A DNA stretch of 64,000 bases from Phoronis australis (lineage: Eukaryota; Phoronida; Phoronidae). The notes under the pieces were generated by a model. It worked only from the letters and a program-made list of their open reading frames with translations. It had not been told where the DNA came from and searched no databases. A program made the position numbers and the translations under genes. Location: positions 94,424-158,423 of the forward strand of contig NMRA01000610.1 in NCBI GenBank assembly GCA_002633005.1, in the 5' to 3' direction. Below are positions 1 to 12,700 of the stretch, piece by piece. The number at the start of each line of letters is the position of its first letter. The first letter of the stretch is position 1.

Positions 1-2644
1 ATTAAACAGTTACCTGTTGTGTATGCCATTTACTCGACTTTAGGTTAGACTTTCAGCCTTAGATTGTGCAAATAAAGAAGGCCAGAGTATGAAGATTACA
101 CCCAGGTCTGTATATTTGAAATTCAGGCTCACCTGGAATATGTATTCACTTAAAGGGAAACTATTTGTGTTAGATATCTCTATATTTCAGTCGAATTCTA
201 CTTGCAGCCTCTCTTCACTTGCTGACCTGCTCATTCAGGCTCTACTCAGTATCCCTGACAACAAATCAAATGTCAGTTTAAACAGAGGTAAACTTGTTAA
301 CATTCTCTATTCGCTGATTGACTACAAACTGTTCATACCTGCTGAACCATGTTATAGCTTTTCTACTGAAAGAGTAATTTGTAACTTTTTTCAATGGCTT
401 CTTTTATGTTTATTGTTAAAACCCTAGTTTCTGGTTTAGTCGCTAGGTGTCAGTGTCATTGAATTCGTTTAATAGCCACGAACTTGGGTAGATGTTGACT
501 GTTGACACAATGTCATAACCACTCGCTGAATCACTTTCATTCTACATTTACGGCCGCTTTTAAACTTTTCACACAAAGACCTACGGGTTTAAAACTGAAA
601 ACTACTTTGAAATTATCAAAACCAATGAACGACAGTTATCTACATTTTTTCACATAATGTCTGAGCTTTGGCTCTCAAAATGTTCTCATGATATAATAAA
701 CCACTTAATGATATTGATTGCACAAAATGATTCATAAGGGTAGTGAGTTGATGGCGTTCAGGACTTTTTGAACCCTTATTCTACTGAGTCTCCATTCAGA
801 CTTCTTCCCCTGTGTGCTGAGCTAAGTAGGTCACCAATAAGCCCTGCACTGTGCTATTAGTCAACTGGCCCACAGCACTGAATGGGATAATTGGATTGGT
901 CAGTGAACTCATTTGTAACAGGATAAGGGTTAAATAGTGGTCATAATATCCAGCTGTTGCCTGGTAACAGATTTCGTAGTGTGACTTGCTATCTTCCCTC
1001 CAAACCAGACATTCTTTGAGTGACTGAATATTTTTGGTGCTTTTAAGTGTTAGGACTATGTCAAGAGGTCAATGACTACAAACGTAAAATACAGGAGTGT
1101 AATTACATCAACAGACGCCTAAGCCCAAAATGTAATATTTTCAAAAGCTCCACCTAGTGGTAATTAACTGAGGAAGATGGCAGCCAGTCACCAGCCACTG
1201 AAAATTTCTAGAAGTAATTCTCACTCGATGGCTAGTGAGAAACTGACTATGATGTGAGTGTGAACTGTAACGCCATCTGTTGTCATATGAACACGGGTCG
1301 CTGGCGTTCATCTCATTGGTATGTAAGTTAAATAGTTTTAGTTCTGTTCATTGCTGATAGGGGACACAACTTTACCACCAGGATGCGTACTACATCGTCT
1401 GCTTCAGCTACAAATGATGTCATCCAACTCAGCTAGCGAAGTTGCCCGGTTATATTCTACGTTGACGAGACATTTGGAAAGCAATCCAACTGACAGGTAC
1501 GTTTCCGTGATACGGTTTTAAAAAGTACAATAAAGACACACAGGGTGGTATACGTGCACATATGGCATGGCAAAATTGCCATCTGGAAAGCTAAACTATC
1601 GAGTTGGTTAAGTATTACTGTTAGAAGAGTCCATTTAAACAGAACCAGAAGTAAACTTAAAAGCAAGTCAAATGTTTCACTTGACTTTTCTGTGCTCCAG
1701 AAACGCATCTTAAAGTTGTGAAATCAGTCATTTCCCACAACAACATTTAACGCAGTGTGCAGCTATCTTTAGTCACACTCAAACAGGCTTTTTAACAGTT
1801 TTAGTATTGAACAGCTTTGTCCTGCCCCACAATGGTTTTATTCTGGTTTGAACCAAGTAGACATGTCGGTGAACATTTACTGTACAATGTGGTTTTTGAT
1901 TTGCAAAACAAACATTTTGCAATAAATATGTCATGGGTTCACTAATATGGCACTCGGAGAGCTGGATATCAGAGACTGTAGTTGAAGGGTGCTTATTCTG
2001 CCAATTTTTTCTTAAAAGCCACAGTCAAAATGCTCATGATGTAATCTCTCTGTATTGACAAATAAATCCACCTCTGGTTGGTCAGTCTTATCGTCTCCCC
2101 TTTTGGGCTTGAAGGGGTAACTAGTCGGCATGGTGGCTTAGAATTCTGCATACCATTGTAAATCATGGGGTGTCATTCTCACGCAGTAGGCCTTTTGAAA
2201 TTGGCATGCAAGGTCAGTGAAAGTAGTTTCCTGTGAACCCTGCTCACAGTATACAACTGTCTCTGAGTCGGTTGGCCTATGTTAAGTAAACACAGCTGAC
2301 CAAAGGTTGAGAAGAGAATTATGTTTTACTTCCCCTTGGGGATTCTGAATAGCCCAGCCCGGAATGTCTAGTATAGTCTTTCTTTGTTGCCAGTTGAATT
2401 CTTCTGCCATTTTGTTTGTCATATTACCAATATTTCCATTTTCATCAGTAATGCCTAAGAGGACAGTATTGTAATAATTTGTACGCTGGCTAAATATACC
2501 TTGCTTCTCTGCCATTTACAATTGTTTCAATACGACAATACAACTACTGTAGGTTTACATAAAGTATGCCAGAAAGAATATACTAAAATGCTATACGAAA
2601 TGAGTAACGGGTGATACTTTGTCCCGTCATGCAGTTATCACCGC
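1..2644. other. No gene recognised
   Basis: AT-rich sequence with short ORFs that show no conserved motif. A minus-strand 77-codon frame at 2282-2515 is unrecognised. Confidence 0.5.
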
Positions 2645-2748
2645 AATAGTCAGATGTGACATGCTCACGTTTTGCGAACCAGTTTGGTGCCCGTTATTTA
2701 ACGGAGAAAACTGGTTCTCAAAATACGGGCATGTTATATCCGACTATT
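2645..2748. mobile_element. Short MITE with ~35-bp inverted termini (family A)
   Basis: The left end AATAGTCAGATGTGACATG and the right end CATGTTATATCCGACTATT are inverted repeats with a few mismatches, extending to CGAACCAG / CTGGTTCTC near the centre. The centre is only about 35 bp. The element resembles the hairpin at 55115-55233. Confidence 0.65.
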
Positions 2749-2929
2749 ACTGACATCACAATGTTTCATAGCAAAAGTACTGCATCCTGTGGAGAAGACT
2801 GCGTCATTCATGTGCAGTTGCTCGTTTCAGAACACGCTACGGCGTGGTCAGTGACCATTACGACTCCTCATTTCTGACAAACGTGGAAGAATTTAGTCAA
2901 TGTCGTGATGACAGTGCGGGTTTTGCTGC

Positions 2930-3245
2930 GTCTCAAGTGAGTTGAGTTCAGTTAGAAGGATACTAAGACCTGTTTTGATGATTTTAAGCCAATCCTCGTT
3001 CTGTCACCTGTTGACGTTAATTGTGAAGGTACAATGAGAAATCTCCTAAAGCCTCATACTCTGCCTGTCAGAGATTGGATATCATGGTTCTTTCTAGGTG
3101 GTCTTTCTCCACAGTTGCCGTGTGATTCGCTGAAAGTGTAGGTGTGCACACTTGCCCATTTAGCCGACTTTGAGAAGAGTTTTCGAAGTGTCCTCCAAAC
3201 TTTTGGGTGTTGCCGGTGTTTACGGAACATTATTTTGTTTCAGAA
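2930..3245. repeat. Dispersed repeat, related copy at 26727-27015
   Basis: Both copies share CCAATCCTCGTTCT, ATCATGGTTCTT...GGTGGTCTTTC, a TGTGTRATTC block and a TAGCCGACTTTG / AAGCAGACTTTG block in the same order over about 290 bp. They carry no ORF and are diverged. Confidence 0.65.
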
Positions 3246-3413
3246 ACTTGAATAAATAAATCATTTTTAATATCTGTTCATAGGCCAAAACAGGGTTTGG
3301 TATCCTTTTAATAAACAAACCACAAATAATGTGATTTGTAAGTTATGTAATTTGAGTTGTGAGGATGACAAATTCCACTCTCCGTTAGTGTACAGTGCCC
3401 ACCAAGTTATTTG

Positions 3414-4452
3414 GCTACAATACTTTATGGCCACAATACTTTATGGCCACAATACTTTATGGCCACAATACTTTATGGCCACAATACTTTATGGCCACAA
3501 TACTTTNATGGCCACGATACCTTATGGCCACGATACCTTATGGCCACGATACCTTATGGCCACGATACCTTATGGCCACGATACCTTATGGCCACGATAC
3601 CTTATGGCCACGATACCTTATGGCCACGATACCTTATGGCCACGATACCTTATGGCCACGATACCTTATGGCCACGATACCTTATGGCCACGATACCTTA
3701 TGGCCACGATACCTTATGGCCACGATACCTTATGGCCACGATACCTTATGGCCACGATACCTTATGGCCACGATACCTTATGGCCACGATACCTTATGGC
3801 CACGATACCTTATGGCCACGATACCTTATGGCCACGATACCTTATGGCCACGATACCTTATGGCCACGATACCTTATGGCCACGATACCTTATGGCCACG
3901 ATACCTTATGGCCACGATACCTTATGGCCACGATACCTTATGGCCACGATACCTTATGGCCACGATACCTTATGGCCACGATACCTTATGGCCACGATAC
4001 CTTATGGCCACGATACCTTATGGCCACGATACCTTATGGCCACGATACCTTATGGCCACGATACCTTATGGCCACGATACCTTATGGCCACGATACCTTA
4101 TGGCCACGATACCTTATGGCCACGATACCTTATGGCCACGATACCTTATGGCCACGATACCTTATGGCCACGATACCTTATGGCCACGATACCTTATGGC
4201 CACGATACCTTATGGCCACGATACCTTATGGCCACGATACCTTATGGCCACGATACCTTATGGCCACGATACCTTATGGCCACGATACCTTATGGCCACG
4301 ATACCTTATGGCCACGATACCTTATGGCCACAATAATTGATGGCCACAATACTTTATGGCCACAATACTTTATGGCTACAATATTTTTATGGCTACAATA
4401 CTTTATGGCTACAATACTTTATGGCTACAATATTTCATGGCTACAATACTTA
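3414..4452. repeat. 16-bp minisatellite, about 65 copies
   Basis: The core from 3508 to about 4323 is roughly 51 head-to-tail copies of ATGGCCACGATACCTT that appear identical. It is flanked on the left (3414-3506) by six copies of ATGGCCACAATACTTT and on the right (4324-4452) by eight copies grading to ATGGCTACAATACTTT. An N at 3507 marks the left core boundary. Because 16 is not a multiple of 3 and there are no stops, all three plus-strand frames are open, giving spurious ORFs. Confidence 0.97.
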
Positions 4453-5413
4453 ATGGTTGTTTTTATGATTCTTTAACGTTATTATGACTTGAATTTCTTG
4501 TGACAACTCCTGACATTTCACATCTAAAATTCATCCTCTATGGTCTCAAGCATCTCAATTTATTGTTTGTTTTGTGGTGCACCTGACAATTTACTATCTT
4601 TTATTTGTTATACTAGTTGGGACAATAGCCATATGTGTGAATTCCAATATCTACTAATTGAAGCATTTTCGCGTGACATAATCTTACTGTTTCTTCAGTT
4701 TTACCATATTGTCATGAACGGACTTTATTGCCTGTAGTTGACATGTGGTTGATGCACTCTTGACTACACGCCATGTTCAACTGGACATGTACTGCAGAGT
4801 CATCCAAAAAAATTAACATATTACTAATATGTACAATGTGTTCTACCGAGCTGAAGTATTATAACCATAATGTGAAGTACAAAAACTATGTAGTTTTTAC
4901 ACCGTTTTTGGTATCCCGCAAACGTGTTCAATTAGTTGGATAGTAAATTCACAGTGAGCTGAATCAAATGCATCTAGAAGTGGGGCCTGTAAGACGGTGT
5001 CCAGTCATGAAACATCGCACTGAGCACTCAAAGCACAGACAGCTGCCTGACTAGAAATAGCAACAGGTACACTGGATGCAGGGAATTAAGACCTATCACC
5101 CACATTTTTGTGTACAGACTTTTCCTCTTTAAGATTATTTACTCTTTTTTAGTTTCAATTTCCTCTTACTTGATTTTTAGTTTCCTCTTTTTTCGTCTCT
5201 TTTTATCATTATTTTGACTTGATTCATACAGAAACATTTATTTTAGTTAAATTTTAAAAACTAACAATATTTCTATCCCACTACCCTATTTCCATCCCCC
5301 TACCCTATTTATTTGAGGAACGATATATCACCTGGAAACTTCCTATTTTTTCTCATTGCTCATTCCAAGCCCTGTGTGTGGCGTAGTATCATGAAAGAGT
5401 TCTGCAAACTCCT

Positions 5414-5466
5414 ACATTATTATTATTATTATCATTATTATTGTTATTATTATTATTATTTGTTAT
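5414..5466. repeat. ATT trinucleotide microsatellite
   Basis: An interrupted (ATT)n tract of about 17 units with CATT and GTT variants. Confidence 0.9.
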
Positions 5467-6325
5467 TAAGTTCTCATTGATTATTTTTTGTTCTTTGAAA
5501 CTGAACTTTGATCGTCATTCCACTTAGTCAAGTGAATCACAGATTGTACCTATGTTCAGCACCTGGTGACCTATGCTCCGTCTTCAACTATTGATTTTAA
5601 TCAGTTTTTTCCGTCTACCTACTTTCTTCATTATTTATTTAATAAGCAGCCGGGAGTTAAGTATTTTGTTGGCCTCACGTGCATGATTGAACACTCTGCC
5701 TAAAGATTTCAGTTTGAAAACCTGTCTTGTTGTTTTTCAGTTAATGAGATACAAAATTGCCAAGTCTGCACGAGACTGCTCCATTATGATAACGCTGAGA
5801 GCGACATGCAATGGGTTTGTTATCCTTTGAGCTTGCTAGTGTCTAATCATCCGTTCATAGGAAAATATAATATAACCCATGTGCACAGTGGTTTTGTATT
5901 AAGATTAAAAGATTTTAAATGCTAAATGCGAGTTTTAAAGACTACATTAAGTGTTTCACTGTTGAAATGTGCTTAATCTGTCCATGATCTCTCCAATTGC
6001 ATCACTTACTAAATATTGGTGTTGCCAACTTTTAACATATTGGCGTGACTACTTCCCACAGGTAATGCATACGGGCAAAATTTACCGTTACAAAGACATC
6101 CGTTTCCCGATTCCAAACAAGGGATTAATGCAGAAGTCCATGGAAGCTCCGTAGAAGTGGAAACCCCCCCCCCCCTTTCGAAAGTGTGGTAGTCTTATTT
6201 TCCAGCTACACGCCCTTGTAAAAATAGTTCCGTACCCCCTCCCCCTCCCATCATTGTGCACGTTTTGGACAACTGCACAATTTTGCATGATTAGGAACAG
6301 AATATGCGAGAAATGAAGTTTATTG

Positions 6326-6361
6326 TCATATAGGGTCTTATTGTCATACAGGGTCTTATTT
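6326..6361. repeat. Two copies of the 18-bp minisatellite unit
   Basis: Two units of TAYAGGGTCTTATTGTCA lie downstream of the USP fragment. The same unit forms the larger array at 7059-7204 on its other side. Confidence 0.85.
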
Positions 6362-6654
6362 ACCTAAACATCATTCAACAAGGAATGGACTCACCGGAGA
6401 CAGCCCAAGAGTTGTTATCTCTGCGGCGAAGGATGTTAAAGATGAGACTCCGATGAGTTGCCAGCAGTCACTGGTACGGTGCGCGGCTTTAGACGCTCTG
6501 CGGCTGGGTTAAAGATCTTTTATAGGCCTAACTATGCCCAATTCCCGTACCAGGATGAATTTCAAAAATAACTTGACTTGGCTGCGTCAGATGTGACATG
6601 CGACGTTGATGTTGAAATTGCGCCATATTTTTTATGTTGATTTCCTTTGTTGGT

Positions 6655-7056
6655 TTATAGTTCATATATTGCAATGTAGGCATCCAGGGGAGGCTTGGAT
6701 GTACTTGTGACTATAGAGTCTTCAAAATTTATCCATTCCCATGCTGACGATTTAACACAGCATGTGTAATGACCATGGTGTTCAATGACTGCTTTTATTT
6801 TATAGCCGGAGAGATCATAGGGGGAAATCTTTGTGTTGATTTTTTCACCATTAGTCGAGGTTCGTAAGATATGAATACAAAGGTATTTTGGCGGTTTTAC
6901 TAATGACCATGTGAGCTGGCCACTGAGACTATTACAGTGTGGGCAACTAAAGTCCTCGATGTCCAAAGACGTCCACAAGCTGTGCCACAACTCCTGCATA
7001 GTTATTTCTTTCTTAAGCGTTGGGAGGTAGACGGTCAACTCCCAGTCTATCTGTGT
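6655..7056 (-). pseudogene. C-terminal half of a ubiquitin-specific protease (USP) domain, fragment
   Basis: The minus-strand frame encodes about 130 residues with the second CxxC of the USP fingers (FSCPHC), then LCIHILR, YKIKAVIEHHGHYTCCVK with the His box, WINFEDSIVT, and DAYIAIYEL before a stop. This is the order of the C-terminal half of USP deubiquitinases. The Cys box and first CxxC are absent, and upstream sequence is an 18-bp minisatellite, so no complete protease is encoded here. A weak acceptor-like AAACACAG at about 7057 could make it a last exon, but no earlier exon was seen. It may be a degraded gene or a captured fragment. The frame itself has no internal stop, so decay is recent or selection may persist. 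Confidence 0.6.
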
Positions 7057-7058
7057 TT

Positions 7059-7204
7059 TTCATACAGGGTCTTATTGTCACACAGGGTCTTATTGTCACA
7101 CAGGGTCTTATTGTCACACAGGGTCTTATTGTCACACAGGGTCTTATTGTCATACAGGGTCTTATTGTCATACAGGGTCTTATTGTCATACAGGGTCTTA
7201 TTGA
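7059..7204. repeat. 18-bp minisatellite, eight copies
   Basis: Eight units of CACAGGGTCTTATTGTCA occur with a C/T variant (CACA in the first half, CATA in the second). The period is divisible by three, so both strands carry short repetitive open frames. It abuts the 5' side of the USP fragment. Confidence 0.95.
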
Positions 7205-8159
7205 CTTCTCAGTGTATTTAGCCACATGTCTACAAAACTCATTTTGACTCACTGAAAGTAGACGTTTTCAAAGTAGAAAATCTGTGGAATTTGATTTTTG
7301 ACTTTTTGTCAATTTACTATTATTTGAATCACATGACTATTTCGTTTTAGTAAAATTTAGCAAAAAAAGAAACTAAGGTACATCCATTACAAAACAATGG
7401 CATCAATAACATTGATTAAATTTCATTCCATATATAAAGTGTTTAAGATGAAATCTCAAACAAAGTGTTAATGTTTTCCAAATTATCATTTCGTTTTTTG
7501 CAAGTTATGAGTTTTTTCATAGAAAATCTAAAAGTCTTATTTTTGAGAGGTCCCCATCCAAAAATGGAAACTTTTAAAAACAATTCCTCACGTCAAAATT
7601 TCCATACGAATCCGATCAGCCATTTCTAAGATATGATGTTCTGAAATGTGAAAAATTTGGCCGTTTTTCGAGGTCCTACACTTAACTGTACATAATCCTA
7701 ATGTTCTCTCGTATTCTCTTCCAGCTCAAGTGACCTGCCCACTCTTACAAGCCAAGGTGGTAAATGCTTCGCATTTAAAGTGACACTGTTCGATCTAGAT
7801 CCAAAGCCATTCAGTAAACTGCCGGAATATATCGAGCTGGAAAAGACTTTAACTGAACTAGGAAATAATGACATAGACTCGTGACACAGTACCAACGGGG
7901 AATACAGCTTGACTTTTTAGTGTTCCTTGGACATAAATAGTTAATGCAACCTGTGGAAATGCAGACCGTTAGGTTCTGATGATCACAGATCAATTATAGT
8001 AAAAAGCTTAGTAAAATCAAAGCTGTACAGGGCTCGATTTTGTGACCTGCATGTCTGCTATGCAAACTCACATTTAAAATAATGCAGGCGGTTCCCGTTG
8101 TACCAGACATGCGCAAGCCGCTCAGATGGGCCCATTCCACTGATCACCTGGAACCATTT

Positions 8160-8303
8160 TTATGCTTTATTATTGTATAGATAAAACCGAGCTGAGGAGC
8201 TACATACCAGACTCAAGGGTCTAGCAGTGTGCCCCAGTTGGACTTGAACCACCGACCTTGAGTAAAGAAGCAGACACCTATCCCACTGGGCCACATTGCC
8301 TAC
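8160..8303 (-). mobile_element. tRNA-derived SINE
   Basis: Read on the minus strand from 8302, TGGCCCAGTGGGATAGG is a Pol III A box and GGTTCAAGTCC a perfect B box, about 30 nt apart as in a tRNA. The T stem has a mismatch and the acceptor and anticodon arms do not close properly, so it is not a working tRNA. The unrelated body continues to about 8160. Confidence 0.65.
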
Positions 8304-9574
8304 TCTGTCTCAGATTTTTGGTGACCTGGTAAAAATCTCAAGTGGCCACAATTTCGTTGGATTGTTTGCAAGTTACAACCAAGTTGGAAGAGGTCTTGAC
8401 TTCATTATTCTGGTATAAGGTGACTTCTAACTTGAAAATTATTTTCTCCTCAAAATGTTTTCGTTGTTTCCCGTGTTCTGTTTATTTCATGAACTCAGTA
8501 TAACTGCCAACCTCAGCACAGGGTGCGATTTTATTTGGTAAGCTCATTGGCAAGCTGGGAATTTTGCCATGCTGTTTTTTTTGCGAGTGGCCTTATGGTA
8601 TGCGTCAAGCCTTGATGTGGTACAATATTCACAGTTCTTGGATAAGCCAGTTTGCATGTTTATTTGGCGTGGTGCTTTAATGCTTTTAAACTAACGGAAT
8701 GTTGTTGAAAATAAACATCATCTGATATCATTACCCTTTTGTTTTGCCCAACGATGGTAATTGTGGACAAACAAATAACAGGATATGGGTTGTATATTTC
8801 CTAGGGCAAACTAACATATGGCGAAACCTCAGCCAATGAAGAATTAAGTAGCTAAAAGGTGGTTAGTACTTGATCACTCCTGAGATTTAAAGTGGATATG
8901 TGAATTTTCCAGTCGTTTCCAGTCACGTTGCATAAACATGTTTTTTCGCATGCCCACACCACGTCAAGGTACACGTCAACGTACCTGCTCTCATCTCAAA
9001 TACCACCCCCGTCAATTAGCGGCCAGTCATTGATTCAACCTTGTTAATAGACCGATCTGAACGTTGAATTTCCATGTTCATTTTGTAAAATATTGACCAT
9101 ACGTTTCAACTTCCGCAAGCTTGTTGCTCTGTGTTTTGCTCCCTTGTGGGGTTGAGAGCCTACAATAGGTAGTTTCATGAAGAGTTAGGGTTGTAGATGC
9201 ATGTGTTTCTTCCTGGACAACCGCTTTAATATGTTACTAACTGCTTTAAACCAGTTCTGGTAATTGTATATTTTATTGTCTACCAGCCTCAACCAACTGT
9301 CATTTCTTAATATTTTCAACAAACAGAACTAAGTTGCTCCCTCTGTCACTTAATTTATTACACATTACATGTACCACTATCCCTAGGCCTATCAAATACT
9401 AAGAACGACTGGTGTTGTAGGCAATTTCGCAAAGCACATTTTCTTCAGTGTACATTTCTTGCTGTTGTCAAAATGGTACACAAAACCAGTTTTACACATC
9501 TACTACATAATTCTTATTTACACGTTTATACACGAAAATGTCCATCCCCTGGGAAACAGCGCGAGCAATCGCGT

Positions 9575-9769
9575 CTATGGAACACTCTTTGTGTAGCTGA
9601 AGTCACGCAACCTGTCCACGCTGACTCGCCGGTGAGCCTTGGTTTCGTAGTGAAGGACAATGTCTTCGTCACTCGGAATAGTACTGTTGAACTCTTCCGT
9701 ATCGTACATAGCAGCCATGTACGCCCAAAGATGACTCAGGCTTGCTGGTATCTCAAATTCTCTGTAGGC
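9575..9769 (-). CDS. CLIC: CLIC exon 5 (residues 201-264, stop)
   Basis: The acceptor is CATTTCAG|GCCTAC. The exon encodes FEIPASLSHLWAYM, a segment around PSDEDI typical of the CLIC C terminus, and a 20-residue Arg/Lys-rich tail before TAG at 9575-9577. Confidence 0.88.
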   Translation of the reverse strand, partial: AYREFEIPASLSHLWAYMAAMYDTEEFNSTIPSDEDIVLHYETKAHRRVSVDRLRDFSYTKSVP

Positions 9770-12700
9770 CTGAAATGGAAAGGATGGTTGGGATTATACT
9801 ATACTTTATGACTCAGTTGGCGTAATTCCCATATGCCGGCCCCGTTAGCAGATCTAGGATGACGCAAGGGCGCCAATCAAAACTTCGAAGGAAAAACCGC
9901 GGTTCCCATTAATACGGCGTCCCACCTCGTCCGCCCGCGTCCCGTTGTTCGCCTCACGGCTGTTTCCAACAACGCAAAGCAGTTGAGTAAAAGTTGAATG
10001 TAAATGATACGCTTTAAAGATATTTTTAGTTTTCAAAAACGTTCTCTGGCGGTCGGTGCACCGATCAAATGGCCACCGACGTCATTGAAGCCAATCTTCA
10101 CTATCAACAAAATTGGAAAATCAAGAGTAAAAAACTTCGTACAGGACGTTAATGTGCAGAATATTCCAACTGTTAGTGTAACCACTGGTGAATTTCTAAC
10201 ATCGACTGTAACAACACAAATACATACATACTGTAGCCTAATGTGCACAACGCTCTTATTTTTGAGGCCGGATGTTACGGTGAATACAAAGGAAATGACG
10301 TGATCTTATTCATTATGGTGGTATAAGATGTTTTAAAACTCTATGTCGGTGTTGTATATTATTGTTACGCCGTGTGGTGCATTCCATAAAAATGCCGCAG
10401 TTGATTTTATGCTTTCATAACTGGAAGACCATGTCTCGTATGAAACTAAAGAGATATCAGACACGTGGCAGCACGTGGGTATCCGAGTTCCGAGAAAACT
10501 TGCAGTGTAAATCGCTCATATAGTCACTATGTGTAACAATTAAATTTAAAATGCTACTAAATAGCCGGAAATTTATATTTAACTGATTCTTTAACTAGAC
10601 AATGATCTATTTGTAAACATGAATTTGCAACGAACAACGCTACCCCACTGGGGCTTACCTTTCCCGCAACTCTTATATGCTGAAGACGTGGCATAAGGAA
10701 GCAGTCGGCGAACGACAGCGTGTCGCCGCACAAGAACTTCGTGCCCTGCTGCTGCAGGAAACCGTCAATGTTCGCTAGATCTTTTACCAGATGCTTGTCG
10801 TCTTTGCTGGAGTTTTGTATAAACGCGTTGAAGTCCTACAAGAAAGCCAGTCAAAGATTTTTCTCAAACGTTAAAGTTAGGACCAATTTCAAACCTCCTG
10901 GCAGATTAAAGTAATTGAAACTGGTCACTCAGTAACACGACATTGTCAATTCGCTAAGCTACCGCGATGGGTTTAGCCCTCTGTTCACCGGCTTCTATGT
11001 CCCCCGTTCCTATATTCCCAACTGATGTTGCCCCGTCCCTATGTTCCCCCATCCTTGTGTTCTCCCGTCCCGGGCGTGTTCCCCCGACCCTATTTTCCCA
11101 ACCGATGCCCTCCCCCCCACCCCCGGTCGATGTTCCCCCTACTTAGTAATAAAATGTCTACGTTTAAATGATGATAATTTGGATCTAAGCAATATGACTG
11201 TTAGATGTCAGCATAAAAATACCTTTTCTCTTGTGGAGTTAAAATCACATGTTAAAATGTTTATGATTCCTGGACTCCACACGCGCTTTACAGCCGTAGG
11301 TCATCAATTTTAATTAGCAGTAGATTACTAATTAACACAAAGAAAATAGGGGTAGCTCCACGGGAACACCAAGGTGTAACACGGGGACGAAGGAACATGG
11401 GGCCGGAGCAATATAGGGACGAAGGAACATCGCTCAGTAGGCTACAAGCTTCGTCCGTTTTCTTACTAACAAACCTTGTAAACATTATCGAAATGGGACA
11501 TGGCGTTTTGACATCTCTTGTCTTGACCCTGAAGCAGTGGTACCGTGGAGTTGATGCTCTCGTAGAACTGTTCAACTTCGTCGAATGAATCAGCTACCAG
11601 ATTGGCTATGTCTTGGCCACGTACATCCTTTCCTGAAAACCAAGAATTGCCGTGGAAAAACCGAAGTCATTACATTATCCCTAACCCCCGCGCACAAGCC
11701 GCTTGTTTACTTCAAGTAGGTCCCTGTAGGGACAAAACCAACGAAACGCCCTCCGAGTCGGCACGCCTATTTCAGGAACTGCGCGGATTTTTACCTTTCA
11801 CGAAGTCATGATCCACGATTTGTCAGTGCAAAGCATTATCATGTTAAAGGAAGGATACTTTTTTCAAGGAAGTTCTCAAAAAGGTTTCTTCTTTAATCGT
11901 ATGTGAGGTCCGAGTCACTTTGTCTGTTCACCCTAAAATGATCCAGCGCGGTTCTCCGTCAAAATACATTCGTTGGTAGACTGGGAATAATATATTAGGG
12001 CTAGTCCTCGGCTACATTTATGCATTCTGAAATATTGGGGTCTTCAAGAACTTTCCCATTTTTGGTTACTTTTTAAATCTAGCCGACAAATTATTTGACT
12101 CCGTAGAAATGAACTTCTTGTATAACACGTACCACTTATGCCGATAACGACCGGGAACACTTTCCCGCGGGTCTTCTCCTTGAATGACTCTGGCAGAGGT
12201 CTCTGGGTGTCTATCGTGATCACTTTGAATCGAGCAGCATCGTTAACCGCTAGATGGCAGCTGAGTAGCAGGTACTGGTGACAAATGGGACAGGAGCCCC
12301 TCTTGTTGGCGTCAATAAATGAAGACTGAAAACAATCCGAAATGTCAATTAGGAATAGTCTTCGTTGATTGATATGGAAATTGTCCAAAAAAGAAGATTC
12401 CGGCGATACCGGCCGGGCATCGACCGTTGATCTATTTTATTTTTGGTAACATTCAACTTCAAGGTAACACTTTTTTCCTCAGCGACACGAACAGGTGTCA
12501 GTGCACGTTTGTGTAATTTTCTAAGACTTGTTGAATTTGAAGGTCCAAACAATTGATTAGTTCTCACATCCCTAAATCAATAAAGCTTTTGTAACCTCAT
12601 CTCACTTGTTGCGGGCTTAGGCCTTGATGAGTATAGGATCTACCTGTAAACTTTGCTAGTGGACGACCCGGTATCCGCCAAAGCCGTGGAGACATCATTA

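Noticed and set aside
3331-4476. Long plus-strand open frames of over 300 codons
   Set aside because: They are the 16-bp minisatellite read in three frames; every frame gives the same peptide cycle.
3414-7204. Regular repeats considered as a CRISPR array
   Set aside because: Units are head-to-tail with no unique spacers, and the DNA is animal.
8229-8302. A functional tRNA gene on the minus strand
   Set aside because: A and B boxes are good, but the acceptor and anticodon arms do not pair and the T stem has a mismatch. It fits a SINE.
9473-9811. Plus-strand 112-codon frame
   Set aside because: It lies antisense over CLIC exon 5 and has no recognisable motif.
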